A DNA stretch of 64,000 nucleotides from Myceligenerans salitolerans. GTDB lineage: Bacteria; Actinomycetota; Actinomycetes; Actinomycetales; Cellulomonadaceae. The DNA is taken from assembly GCF_017349295.1 (NCBI RefSeq), contig NZ_JAFMPK010000046.1, positions 1 through 64,000 of the forward strand, written 5' to 3'. A program made the position numbers and the translations under genes. Shown piece after piece: positions 9,026 through 18,800 of the stretch. Position 1 is the stretch's first letter, and every line of letters starts with the position of its first letter. Under the pieces are notes generated by a model, which was given only the letters and a program-made list of their open reading frames with translations, did no database searches and was not told the DNA's origin.

Positions 9026-10113
9026 GCCGACGAGGGCCGGGAGGCAGCCGCGGCCGCAGGAGGTGCGGTGGAGCGCCTCCGGACGAGCCGCGGTATGAGG
9101 CGGATCCGCTGTGTCGCGTCACGCTTGCCGCTCCCGGCCCGACGGGCCGCGATCGAGACCGCCAGGCGGCCCACGTCGAACTTGGGCGGAGCGACGGCGG
9201 TCAGCGCCACCGACCCGAGGGACGCCATGACGTCGTCGTAGGCGACGATCGACAGGTCCTCCGGTACCCGGAGCCCTCGATCGAGGGCGAGCCCGAGGAA
9301 CGCGACGGCGTCATGGTCCGAGTGGACGATGACGGCGGTCGTACCCGTGGACTCGCACCGGTCCAGGACCGACTCGAGGTCCGAGTTCCGCTGCGCCGGC
9401 GCGTCGTCGGCCGAGGCGAAACGGATGGGTGGGAACGGGGCGTCGATTCCCTCGCGACGGCCGAGCACGGTCTCGAACCCGTCGATCAGCCGGATCGACG
9501 TGGGCGTCGTCTCCCGCACCGCGAGCGCGACGCGTGCGTGCCCTTGCCGTGCCAGGTGGTCCAACGCGACCTCCACGCCGACCTCGTGCTCGGACCGGAC
9601 GTAGTCGATGGACCGCGCATCGCACTGACGTTCCACGAGCACGACGGGTTTCTCCATCGTGTCGAACCAGGAGGGCAGGTGCTCGTCGGTGGGGTTGGCC
9701 GTGGCGATCACCAGGGCGTCCACCCGCGCACGGCGCAGACGTTCGACGATCCGGAGTTCCTCGGCCTCGTCGTAGTAGGACGTGGCGAGCACGAGCCGGA
9801 CGCCCGACTCGCGGGCGCCGTGACGTGCGCCGGCGAGGATCTCCTGGAAGTACCCGTGCCCCGAGGGGATCACCATGCCGATGACGCCACGGCGCGTTCC
9901 GTCGTCTCCTTCGTGGGGGACCAGGACCCCGCCCCCGTGGACACGCTGGAGTTTGCCCTGCTTCGCGAGGGCCGCGACATCACGACGAGCCGTGACCAGC
10001 GAGACACCGAACCGGGCGGCGATCTCCGGTACCCGTACGGAACCGTGCAGTCCGAGTTCCGTCAGGATCGCCGCACGTCGGCGGGCGGCGAGGTCCCGTT
10101 CAGAGGCGTTCAT
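9022..10113 (-). CDS. Transcriptional regulator: DeoR-type HTH with LacI-type sugar-binding domain
   Basis: 363-residue predicted sugar-responsive regulator. The N terminus (about residues 10-65) is a DeoR-like winged helix, seen in RRAAILTELGLHGSVRVPEI and SLVTARRDVAALAKQGKLQR. The rest is a periplasmic-binding-protein fold as in LacI/GalR: VIGMVIPSGHGYFQEILAG, then VALDHLARQGHARVALA, then the effector-domain end DLSIVAYDDV. The ATG at 10113 was chosen because it follows GGGGAAGGAT; a longer open frame upstream lacks family similarity. It is probably autoregulated through GATC sites upstream and may control the neighbouring importer, dehydrogenase and DUF2264 genes. The effector sugar is unknown. 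Confidence 0.88.
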   Translation of the reverse strand: MNASERDLAARRRAAILTELGLHGSVRVPEIAARFGVSLVTARRDVAALAKQGKLQRVHGGGVLVPHEGDDGTRRGVIGMVIPSGHGYFQEILAGARHGARESGVRLVLATSYYDEAEELRIVERLRRARVDALVIATANPTDEHLPSWFDTMEKPVVLVERQCDARSIDYVRSEHEVGVEVALDHLARQGHARVALAVRETTPTSIRLIDGFETVLGRREGIDAPFPPIRFASADDAPAQRNSDLESVLDRCESTGTTAVIVHSDHDAVAFLGLALDRGLRVPEDLSIVAYDDVMASLGSVALTAVAPPKFDVGRLAVSIAARRAGSGKRDATQRIRLIPRLVRRRSTAPPAAAAASRPSSA

Positions 10114-10178
10114 GGCGATCCTTCCCCCAGCAGCACCTTCGGCACCAGCGGCTGAAGACGCCCACCGTACGGCGCTTT

Positions 10179-10194
10179 CGATCGTAATCGATCG
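10179..10194. promoter_or_regulatory. GATC-type operator upstream of the regulator gene
   Basis: CGATCG-TAAT-CGATCG is a self-complementary site with the same 10-base half-site spacing as the two exact copies. It lies 66 bases upstream of the regulator start and is a candidate autoregulatory operator. Confidence 0.5.
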
Positions 10195-10253
10195 TTTCCT
10201 CGGAGGCTCCTGCGAGCTGGACGCCGAGTCCGAGCCGTTTCGCGGCCCGCGCA

Positions 10254-10280
10254 CGATCGAAAAGTGATCGCAAGTGATCA
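10254..10280. promoter_or_regulatory. Triple GATC half-site operator upstream of DUF2264 gene
   Basis: Three half-sites, CGATCG, TGATCG and TGATCA, follow at 11- and 10-base steps. They lie 43-69 bases upstream of the DUF2264 start, in the divergent region shared with the regulator. They fit the pattern YGATCR-N4-YGATCR plus one extra half-site. Confidence 0.5.
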
Positions 10281-10322
10281 CCACGGTGGACTCCTCCGGC
10301 CGGTGGCGGGCACGATCGCCTC

Positions 10323-12344
10323 ATGACCGAGCCCAGCCGGCTTCCCGCCGAAGCGCCCCGGACCGTGCGAGAGACCTGGCCCCGAAGCTGGGGATCCGCA
10401 CCTCCGGGGGACTTCGACACGAGCCCGCTGACCGGGTTCACCCGGGAGCACTGGATCGCGGCGGCCGACGGCCTGCTCCGGTCGGCATCGCGCCATGCCA
10501 CGCAGGGCGGTGCCGGGATCCCGCTGGACGGCCGGCCCTCCTGGAACGGAGCGGCCTCGGACGCGCTGGAGGGCTACGCCCGCACGTTCCTCCTCTTCGG
10601 CTGGCGGTTGTCGGGGACGGGCGAGGCGCCTCCGGGGCTCCTCGACGCCTATACCCGCGGGCTCGTCGCCGGTACCGATGCCCGGCATCCCGAGGCGTGG
10701 CCGAGGATCTCGCCGGACTGCAAGCAGGCGCTCGTCGAGTCCGCGTCCGTGGCACTCGCCCTGCACGAGACGCGGCGGTGGATCTGGGACCGGCTCGCGC
10801 CCGGTCACCGGCACGCTGTCGTCGACTGGCTGCTCGGTGCCTTCAGCCTGGAGGTGCCCGACAACAACTGGCACTGGTTCCGGGTCGTCGTCGCGACGTT
10901 CGTCGAGACGACCGGACATCAGCTCAGTGACGACCAGTACGACGTCGTCGCCGCGGATCTCGCGCGGATCGAGGACTTCTACGTCGGTGACGGGTGGTAC
11001 CGCGACGGGGCCGGCGAGGGTGACCGGTTCGACCACTACGCCGGCTGGGCCATGCACTTCTACCCCGTGCTGTGGCACCGCATGTGCGAGACGCTCGATG
11101 TGGCGTCGCCGATCGCGAGGGCCTCGTCCGCGTCCAGGGAGACCCACCGGGCTCGGCTGGCCGACTTCCTCGAGGAGTACGAGCGCCTCGTCGGGGGGAA
11201 CGGCGCCCCGCTGTTTCTGGGCCGGTCGCTCACCTATCGGTGGGCCGCCGCGGCGGCGCCGCTCGCGGGGGTGCTCGACGGCGCTCCACGCCGGGCGCCC
11301 GGAGCCACCAGACACCTCGCGAGCGCGATGCTCCGGTACTTCCTGGAGGGAGGCGCGATCGGCGCCGGCGGAGTACCGAGCCTGGGCTGGTTCGGGCCGT
11401 ATCTGCCCATGGTGCAGGGCTACTCGGCCCCTGCGTCGCCGTTCTGGCTCTCCAAGGCGTTCGTCTGCCTTCTGATCGACGCGGACGACCCGTTCTGGAC
11501 GGCCACCGAGGAGCCGTTGCCCGCGGCCCGGGAGGACCGCACCCTCGCACTGCGCGCACCGGGGCTCGTGGTCTCGTCCACGGCGGAGGACGGCATCGTC
11601 CGGGTGGCGAACCACGGCACGGACAACCACCGCGCCGGGCTCCGGGACGACGCGCTCTACTCACGGTTCGCGTACTCCACCGCGACGGCACCGGTCCTGG
11701 GCGACGCGGCGGCCGTCGTGCCGGACAACCATGTCGGCCTCGTCTCGGCGGGACGGCGGTCCCGGCGCGGACGTATCCACCGGACGGTGACCGGTGACGA
11801 TCTCGCCGGTTCCTGGCATGTCCCCACCTGGGTCGACGACGACACCGTGGTCGAGGCCACCGGTGCACGCATCGAGACGGTCAGCATCCTGGAGGGACCC
11901 TGGGAGCTCCGGGTCCACCGGGTCGAGGACGGTGAGGGCCTACCGGTCGTCGACTCGGGCTGGGCCGTTGCCGACGACGTTCCGCCCCGTGTCGAGCGGG
12001 AGGGCCGCCGGCTGCGGGTGGTCGGCCGAGACGGTGTGGTGAGCACGCTGGTACCCGTCCTGGGGCAGCCGGGCGAACCCATCGCCGAGCACGTGGCCGG
12101 TGGTAACGCGCTGGGGGCGTTCACGTGCGTTCCCACGGTGATCGCCCCGCGTCGTGCCGGGGACGTGAGCGTCGTCGCGGTCCTCGTGGGCCTCTCCGGC
12201 ACGGCCACGGGCCCGGCCCTCGGCCGCGACCCGCAGGTGGTGGTGGAGCCGGTGACCGATTCCTCGCATCTCGTGCACGTCACGATGCCGTCCGGAGCGA
12301 AGCGGACGCTCCTGCTCGGCACACCTCGGGTCGCGCCGAACTGA
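10323..12344 (+). CDS. DUF2264 domain-containing protein
   Basis: 673-residue cytoplasmic protein without a signal peptide. The N-terminal 370 residues match the DUF2264 pattern: SRHATQGGAGIPLDGRPSWN, then DNNWHWFRVV, then the tract DGWYRDGAGEGDRFDHYAGW, then PLFLGRSLTYRW. The family is rich in aromatic and acidic residues and has an (alpha/alpha)-barrel-like layout typical of carbohydrate-active enzymes. Some DUF2264 proteins have been linked to glycoside hydrolase activity on uronic-acid-containing glycans; I state this from memory. The C-terminal third is beta-rich. Its operator-like sites and neighbours suggest it acts on an imported oligosaccharide. Confidence 0.85.
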   Translation: MTEPSRLPAEAPRTVRETWPRSWGSAPPGDFDTSPLTGFTREHWIAAADGLLRSASRHATQGGAGIPLDGRPSWNGAASDALEGYARTFLLFGWRLSGTGEAPPGLLDAYTRGLVAGTDARHPEAWPRISPDCKQALVESASVALALHETRRWIWDRLAPGHRHAVVDWLLGAFSLEVPDNNWHWFRVVVATFVETTGHQLSDDQYDVVAADLARIEDFYVGDGWYRDGAGEGDRFDHYAGWAMHFYPVLWHRMCETLDVASPIARASSASRETHRARLADFLEEYERLVGGNGAPLFLGRSLTYRWAAAAAPLAGVLDGAPRRAPGATRHLASAMLRYFLEGGAIGAGGVPSLGWFGPYLPMVQGYSAPASPFWLSKAFVCLLIDADDPFWTATEEPLPAAREDRTLALRAPGLVVSSTAEDGIVRVANHGTDNHRAGLRDDALYSRFAYSTATAPVLGDAAAVVPDNHVGLVSAGRRSRRGRIHRTVTGDDLAGSWHVPTWVDDDTVVEATGARIETVSILEGPWELRVHRVEDGEGLPVVDSGWAVADDVPPRVEREGRRLRVVGRDGVVSTLVPVLGQPGEPIAEHVAGGNALGAFTCVPTVIAPRRAGDVSVVAVLVGLSGTATGPALGRDPQVVVEPVTDSSHLVHVTMPSGAKRTLLLGTPRVAPN

Positions 12345-12410
12345 GCGATGCGGCCCACGGGGCCGGCCTCGCGGGCTCCGGCTCCGCCGGGCCGACCGTC
12401 GGAGGGGCGC

Positions 12411-12758
12411 TCAGCGCTCGCCGCCGGTGCCGGGCGCCTCCTCGTCAGGGGCTCCCGGGACCGGCTCGGCGGCACCGGTGCGCAGGCCCGCCCGGCCGAC
12501 CATGTGGGCGGCCACGGGCGAGGTCATCAGCTGGAACACGGCGACCAGCATGAGCATCGTCACGGACGTGCGGTCCTGCAGCCGGAGCGCGAGCCCGGTC
12601 AGGAGCAGCAGCAGGCCCAGGACCTGTGGCTTGGCGACGACGTGCATGCGCGAGTACAGGTTGTCGAACCGCAGGACGCCGACGCCCGCCGAGAAGGAGA
12701 AGAACGCGCCGAGCAGCAGACACAGGGCGGACGCGGCATCCCACCACACTCCCGTCAT
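12411..12758 (-). CDS. mrpG: Na+/H+ antiporter subunit G
   Basis: Small membrane subunit of the Mrp (Mnh/Sha) antiporter, 115 residues with three membrane segments and the family pattern GVLRFDNLYSRMHVVAKPQVLG. It is the last gene of the mrp operon, and its start overlaps the mrpF stop (ATGA). The polar Pro/Glu-rich tail is not conserved in the family. Confidence 0.92.
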   Translation of the reverse strand: MTGVWWDAASALCLLLGAFFSFSAGVGVLRFDNLYSRMHVVAKPQVLGLLLLLTGLALRLQDRTSVTMLMLVAVFQLMTSPVAAHMVGRAGLRTGAAEPVPGAPDEEAPGTGGER

Positions 12759-13087
12759 GGTTCCTCCTTCCGGGGGGAGCGCTCGCCGCCGTGGTCGCCC
12801 GCTTCGCGATCGGGCGGGGTGGCCGGAGGCGGCGGGACGGAGGCGAAACGGGCGATGGTGACCGACCCGATGAAGCCGACCATGGACAGCACGACGAGGA
12901 TCGGGACCGACTCGACGCGTCGGCTCAGCGCCGCCTCCACCGCGATGGCCCCCACCAGCGTCGTGGTGAGCACGTCGAACGCCACCGTGCGGTCCAGCAT
13001 CGACGGCCCCCGCTCCATCCGGACGACCGCGAGCACCGCACCCACGGCGAGCAGGGCGGTGGCCCCCACGCCGACGGCGACCATCAT
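12755..13087 (-). CDS. mrpF: Na+/H+ antiporter subunit F
   Basis: 110-residue MrpF/PhaF-type subunit with three membrane helices. The family core is visible as RMERGPSMLDRTVAFDVL. It overlaps mrpE by 4 bases (ATGA); a second ATG directly follows the first, so the start could be one codon later. A charged tail of about 30 residues follows the last helix. Confidence 0.92.
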   Translation of the reverse strand: MMVAVGVGATALLAVGAVLAVVRMERGPSMLDRTVAFDVLTTTLVGAIAVEAALSRRVESVPILVVLSMVGFIGSVTIARFASVPPPPATPPDREAGDHGGERSPRKEEP

Positions 13088-13698
13088 GGGCGTTCCTCCC
13101 TGTCCGTTCCGGCGGGCGGGGCTCCGGTTCCGGCGGCCAGCCCGGTACGGACGAGCTCCGACCGGGAGGCGAAGGCGCGCAGCAGCCGCTCCTCCAGGGC
13201 CCGGGTGGTGTCCCGCACGGCGTCGGGCCCGCCGGATCCGGCGAGATCGAGGACGTGGACGCGCAGCGCGGGGCCCGAGACGTCCAGGTCGACGACCAGC
13301 GTCCCCGGCACGAGCGACGACAAGCCCGCCGTGGTCGCCACGAAGAGCTCCGAGGTCGTGCGCAGCGGTACCGTCACCAGCCCGCCGCGCGGTGTCGGGC
13401 CCGGCCGTACGGCGGTCCAGGCGACCTGGAAGGACGCGAGCACGAGGTCCCTGACGAACCGGCCGAGCAGGACGGCCAGGGGGCCCGGCCGGACGGTCGC
13501 GCCCGACCGCAGCGCGGGTAGCGGGAAGGCCAGGGCCACGAGGGCGCCGAGCGCGGCGCCCGAGAGTGCGTTCGCCCAGGAGAGGTCACCCCACAGCAGT
13601 GTCCAGAGCAGCGCGCCCAGTCCCATGGTGGGCACCAGGGTGACGAACCGGCCACGGCGGCGGCGCTGCGGCGTCCCGGTGGGCTCCGTCAGCTTCAT
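13084..13698 (-). CDS. mrpE: Na+/H+ antiporter subunit E
   Basis: 204-residue MrpE-type membrane subunit. Two or three N-terminal helices (TLLWGDLSWANALSGAALGA) precede a cytoplasmic domain carrying the family segment SLVPGTLVVDLD. The ATG overlaps the mrpD stop (ATGA), which fixes the start. The 40-residue C-terminal tail is polar. Confidence 0.9.
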   Translation of the reverse strand: MKLTEPTGTPQRRRRGRFVTLVPTMGLGALLWTLLWGDLSWANALSGAALGALVALAFPLPALRSGATVRPGPLAVLLGRFVRDLVLASFQVAWTAVRPGPTPRGGLVTVPLRTTSELFVATTAGLSSLVPGTLVVDLDVSGPALRVHVLDLAGSGGPDAVRDTTRALEERLLRAFASRSELVRTGLAAGTGAPPAGTDREERP

Positions 13699-15356
13699 GG
13701 GCCTCCCTCCTCGGTGGTGACCTCGTCCGACTCGCCGGTACCGCGCGGTGCTCCGTCGGGGAACACCGCATCGACGTAGATGGCGTCGCCCATGACGACG
13801 CGTGCCGCGTGCTCGGCGTAGTCGTACAGGGGGCCGGCCACCGCCGTGAGCGCCACGCTGACGGCGACGAGCGCCGCGGTCGGGCCCACCATGCCCCAGG
13901 GCAGGCCGGTCTCCTCGGGCAGTTCCTGCTCGTCGGGGCGTGGCTGCCAGAAGGCCTTGTTCCACGCCCGGATCACCGCGTAGAGCGTCAGCAACGACGT
14001 GATCACCGAACCGGTGACCAGGACCCACGCCAGAGCGGAGCCGTCCAGGACACCGGCCTCCAGGAGCCCCACCTTGCCCAGGAAGCCGGAGAGCGGCGGG
14101 ACGCCCGCGAGGTTCATCGCGGGAACGAAGAACAGGATCGCCAGACCGGGCGCGAGGGTCGCGAGACCTCCCAGGCGTTCGAGCGACGTCGTGCCGGTCC
14201 GGCGTTCCACGAGTCCGACGACGAGGAACAGCGCTGTCTGCACGGTGATGTGGTGGACGACGTAGAAGATGGCCGCCGCGGTGCTGGCCGTGGTGGCGAG
14301 CGCCACCCCGAAGATCATGTATCCGATGTGGCTCACCAGCGTGAACGACAGCAGCCGCTTCACGTCGTCCTGCGCGACCGCGCCGAGGATGCCGACGAGC
14401 ATCGTGGCGAGCGCGAGGACGAGCAGCACCACCTCGAGGATCTCGTTCCGGGGGAAGAGGAGGGTCTGCGTGCGCAGGATCGCATAGACGCCGACCTTGG
14501 TGAGCAGGCCCGCGAACACCGCGGTCACCGGGGCGGGAGCCGTCGGGTAGGAGTCGGGGAGCCACGCGGACAGCGGGAAGATGGCCGCCTTGATCCCGAA
14601 GGCGAGCAGCAGCAGCGCCTGGATCCCCAGCCGTATGCCGGGGTCGACGTCGGGCAGACGCTCGGCGAGCTGCGCCATGTTCACGGTTCCCGTGGCGGCA
14701 TACGTCAGCCCGACGGCCAGGAGGAACACGAGCGAGCTGACCAGGGCGACCACCACGTAGACGCTGCCGGCGCGGATGCGTTCGACGGTGCCGCCGAGCG
14801 TGAGCAGGACGTAGGACGCAGCGAGCAGGATCTCGAACCCCACGTACAGGTTGAACAGGTCGCCGGCGAGGAAGGTGTCGGCGACCCCGGCCGCCAGGAT
14901 GAGGAATGTCGGGTGGAAGATCGCCACGGGCAGGACGTCGCGGCGCCGGGCCTCGTCGGCGTCGGGGTCCTGCGCCTCGAGGATCCGGCGGATGTCCTCC
15001 GTGCCCTGGACCGCTGGTGCCTTCCGGCCGTCGCCGTCGGCGATGCCCTGTGCCATCGAGTACAGCAGCACGCACAGCAGCACGACACCACTCACCAGCA
15101 GCATGAGGGCGGTGAGCGGATCGGCCACCAGGTTGACGCCGACCGGGGCGGCCCATCCGCCGACGTCGATCACGACCGGTGCCTCGCGAGCGGCGACGAC
15201 GAGGCCGGCGGCGGCTGCCACCACGACCGACAGCGCGACCACGGAGATGACCCGTTGGGCCCGCGCGTGCCGGTGGAGCGCCAGGGCCAGGCCGGCGGCG
15301 AACAACGGCACCAGGACGGGCAGGGGGACGAGCGTCTGCACGGACCAGAGGTTCAC
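13695..15356 (-). CDS. mrpD: Na+/H+ antiporter subunit D
   Basis: 553-residue proton-translocating subunit related to NuoM/NuoN of respiratory complex I, with about 14 membrane helices. The family signature is clear (FPLSAWLPDSYPTAPAPVTA and LLSFTLVSHIGYMIFG). The GTG overlaps the mrpC stop as GTGA, which sets the start; the frame is open upstream but that part overlaps mrpC. An insert of about 35 residues rich in Asp, Glu and Arg follows residue 80, between helices. Confidence 0.94.
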   Translation of the reverse strand: MNLWSVQTLVPLPVLVPLFAAGLALALHRHARAQRVISVVALSVVVAAAAGLVVAAREAPVVIDVGGWAAPVGVNLVADPLTALMLLVSGVVLLCVLLYSMAQGIADGDGRKAPAVQGTEDIRRILEAQDPDADEARRRDVLPVAIFHPTFLILAAGVADTFLAGDLFNLYVGFEILLAASYVLLTLGGTVERIRAGSVYVVVALVSSLVFLLAVGLTYAATGTVNMAQLAERLPDVDPGIRLGIQALLLLAFGIKAAIFPLSAWLPDSYPTAPAPVTAVFAGLLTKVGVYAILRTQTLLFPRNEILEVVLLVLALATMLVGILGAVAQDDVKRLLSFTLVSHIGYMIFGVALATTASTAAAIFYVVHHITVQTALFLVVGLVERRTGTTSLERLGGLATLAPGLAILFFVPAMNLAGVPPLSGFLGKVGLLEAGVLDGSALAWVLVTGSVITSLLTLYAVIRAWNKAFWQPRPDEQELPEETGLPWGMVGPTAALVAVSVALTAVAGPLYDYAEHAARVVMGDAIYVDAVFPDGAPRGTGESDEVTTEEGGP

Positions 15357-15880
15357 GTGTCCCCACCACCCCGGGTGCCGGTGCCGGGCCGCCGTCCGGG
15401 GGCCGGCTCCGGGAGCGCGACCTCGTCGCGGACGGTCGCCGCCTCCTCGTCCAGCGTGACGCGGGGATCGATCGCGTCGCTGTCGGCGTACGACGGCGCG
15501 TCGCGGTCGGCGAGCTGCGCGATGCGCGTGTCCTCCAGGTCGTCCTGGACTTCGTCGTGCCCGTGCAGTTGCCACGAGCGGTACGCCATCGCCAGCACGA
15601 ACGCGACGAGGGCGAGCGTGATCACGATGGAGGTCAGGATCATCGCCTGGGCCAGCGGGTCACTCATCGGCTCGGCGCCGGCGTCAGCCCGGGTGATCGG
15701 CGGCGTTCCGGCGCGGCCGCCCGCGACGAGGATCGCCAGGTTCACGCCGTTGCCCACCAGCACGAAGCCGAGCAGCACACGGGTCAGCGACCGTTCGAGG
15801 AGCAGGTAGACGCCCGCCGCGAACAGTACTCCGACGGCGAGGAGCAGAGCGGCCGACGGCACGGTGTCGAGGACGGTCAC
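15353..15880 (-). CDS. mrpC: Na+/H+ antiporter subunit C
   Basis: 175-residue MrpC, related to NuoK. Three membrane helices include LLLERSLTRVLLGFVLVGNG and the ADPLAQAMILTSIVI-like segment (DPLAQAMILTSIVITLA). The C-terminal 60 residues are acidic and unusual in length compared with about 110-130 for many MrpC proteins. The GTG start overlaps the mrpA stop (GTGA). Confidence 0.93.
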   Translation of the reverse strand: MTVLDTVPSAALLLAVGVLFAAGVYLLLERSLTRVLLGFVLVGNGVNLAILVAGGRAGTPPITRADAGAEPMSDPLAQAMILTSIVITLALVAFVLAMAYRSWQLHGHDEVQDDLEDTRIAQLADRDAPSYADSDAIDPRVTLDEEAATVRDEVALPEPAPGRRPGTGTRGGGDT

Positions 15881-18800
15881 GCGCGATCACCTCCGGTGAG
15901 GGCGCCGGTGTGCCGGTCCGACCCGGGAGGGCGGGACCCGGTCTCGGCCTGACGGTCGAGTTCCGCGCCGAAGCTGCGCAGGATGCTGATGACCAGCCCG
16001 ATGACGACAAGGAAGACGCCGATGTCGAAGAAGAGGCTGGTGACCAGGTGCACGTCACCCAGAACGGGGAGATGAAGGTCCACGATCGTGCTCTCCAGGG
16101 CCGCCTGGCCGGCCAGCAGCGCGGCGAGACCGACGCCGGCCGAGAGGAACAGTCCGGTGCCGAGCACCAGTCCGGGGTGCACGGGAGCGGCCTCTCCGAG
16201 CTCGTAGCGCCCGCCGGCCAGATACCGGATGGTGAGGGCGAGGCCCGCCACGAGACCGGCCGCGAAGCCGCCACCCGGCGCGTTGTGTCCGCTGAACAGC
16301 AGGAACAACGCGAACAGGATCATGGGATGAAACATGATCCTCGTGAGCACCTCGAACAGCATGGACCGCTGGCCGGGATCGAGCGTGGGTCCGGCGAGCA
16401 GCCAGTCGCGCTGCGGCGCCGACGGGGTGGCGGAGCCCTCGGGCCGCTCGGCGCTCTGCAGGGTGACTGCCCGGTCGAGCCGCGGCACGTCGCTGCGGCG
16501 CTGGCGCAGGAAGACGAGCGACGCGACTCCCGTGGCGGCGACGAGGAGCACCGAGATCTCGCCGACCGTGTCCCAGGCGCGAATGTCGACGAGCGTGACG
16601 TTGACGACGTTGTGCCCGCCTCCGAACGCCTCGGCCTCCTCGGGGAAGTCGACCGACACGGGTACGTGCGTTCGAGCCAGGGGCGCGGACGCGACGAAGA
16701 CCATGACGACGAGACCGGTGGCCACGCCGATGGCGAGCCGCACCCACCGGCTGGCGGCCAGCGGTCGATCGGAGAAGTAGGGCGGAAGGCGGCGCAGCAC
16801 CAGGATCATGACGATCAGGATCAGCGTCTCGCTCAGTACCTGCGTCAGGGCGAGGTCGGGAGCGCCGTGCAGCACGAACAGGGCGGCGTTGCCGTATCCC
16901 GCCACCCCGACGAGGATCACCGCCTTCAGCCGCCGTCGTGCGTTGGCCGTCAGGACGGCGGCCACGGCGACGACGATCACGACGACGAACTGCGCCGGAC
17001 GGTCCCACGGCACCACGGCGAAGGGACCGAACTCGAGTACCTCACTCGTGTCGGCGCGAGCGGTCGCGGCGTGGGCGGTGTGCGCAGGCCGGTCGAGGAG
17101 CCCCCAGACGAGGGCGAGTCCGGGACCCACGGCCAGGGCGACGAGGATCACGCCCAGGTAGAAGGGCAGGGATCCGCGCTGCGTGCCGGCGGTGACGGCG
17201 CCCGCGAACCGCTCCAGGCGGCGGGTGAGCCGCCGGTAGACCACGTCCGCGCCGGCCGGGGACCGGAGCGCGCCCTGCAGTCGCTCGACACGGTCGCCGT
17301 ACCGGAAGGCCAGGAAGCCGGCGAGCAGGACGGCGACGGTGACCGCGAGGACCGGGGTGAACCCTCCCCAGAGGGTGAGGTGCCCTGGCTCCCCGACGGG
17401 GTAGGTGTCGGCATAGGGCGCGAGGAGCCGCTCACCGACCGCGGGTGCGAGCGCGACGGCGAGGCCGAGCACGGCGAGGACGAACGGGGGAGCGGCCATC
17501 CAGAACGGCTGGGGGCGGGCCGGTTCCTCCGGGTCTTCCGAGCGGCGTGGCGCGGCGGGTCCCGGCGCCTGCTGCCCCGGCGCCTGCTGCCCCGGTGACG
17601 ACGCGAGGCGGGGCTTGAAGGCGCCCCACAGGAAGCGCAGGCCGTAGGCCACCGTGAGGGCCGACCCGACGCCGACGACACCGATCATGACCGAGGCCAG
17701 GACGTCCCCGTCATGCGCCCAGGCCTCCAGCGCCGCCTCCTTCGCGACATAGCCCGCGAAGGGCGGCAGGCCGATCATCGAGGCCGTGGCGAGCGCGGCG
17801 GCCAGTGCGGTCAGGGGCAGTCTGCGGCCCACGCCGGAGAGCCGGCGGAGGTCGCGGGTGCCGGTCGCCGCGTCGATGATGCCGACGACCAGGAACAGGG
17901 ACGCCTTGAACATGACGTGCGCACCCAGGAGGGCGAGGCCGGCGAGGGCGGTCGCGCGGGTTCCGTAGCCGAGCAGCAGTGTGAGGAGCCCGAGCTGGGA
18001 GACCGTGCCGAACGCGAGGACGAGTTTCAGGTCGTGCTGACGCAACGCACGGTAGCCGCCGAGCAGCAGCGTGCCGCCTCCGAGGACGAGCACGAGGACG
18101 CGCCACGTCGTCAGGTCGGAGAACGCCGGTGCGAACCGCGCCACCAGATAGACGCCGGCCTTCACCATGGCCGCGGCGTGCAGGTAGGCCGACACCGGCG
18201 TCGGCGCCGCCATCGCGGCAGGCAGCCAGAAGTGGGTCGGTACCAGGGCGGACTTGGTGGCCGCGCCGGCCAGGAGGCACACCACGGCGATGGTCGCGGT
18301 GGGTCCGGACGGCGGTGCGGCGACGACCGCGGAGACGCTCCAGGTGCCGGCGGCCACACCGAGCACCACGATGCCGACCAGCATCGCGAGCCCGCCGGCG
18401 GTGGTCACGACGAGCGCCTGCATGGCCGCGCGTCGTGACGAGGCGCGGTCCATGTAATGGCCGATCAGCAGGTAGGAGAACACCGCGGTGAGCTCCCAGA
18501 AAACCAGTAGGACGAGCATGTCGTCGGCGACGACCAGGCCGGCCATGGAGCCTGCGAACGCGACGAGGAACCCACCGAACCGGCCGAGACCGTGTGCGTC
18601 CCGGGCGAAGTAGGCGCTGCAGTAGAGCAGCACGAGGGTGCCGACCGCGCCGACCACCAGAAGCATCATCCAGGACAACGGGTCGAGCCGGAGGTCGATG
18701 GCGACACCCAGTGCCGGGATCCACGGAAGGTGCTCGGCCGGGGTGCGGCCGGCGAGGACGTTTCCCGTCTGCGACAGGGCGTACGCGGCCGCCGTCGCGG

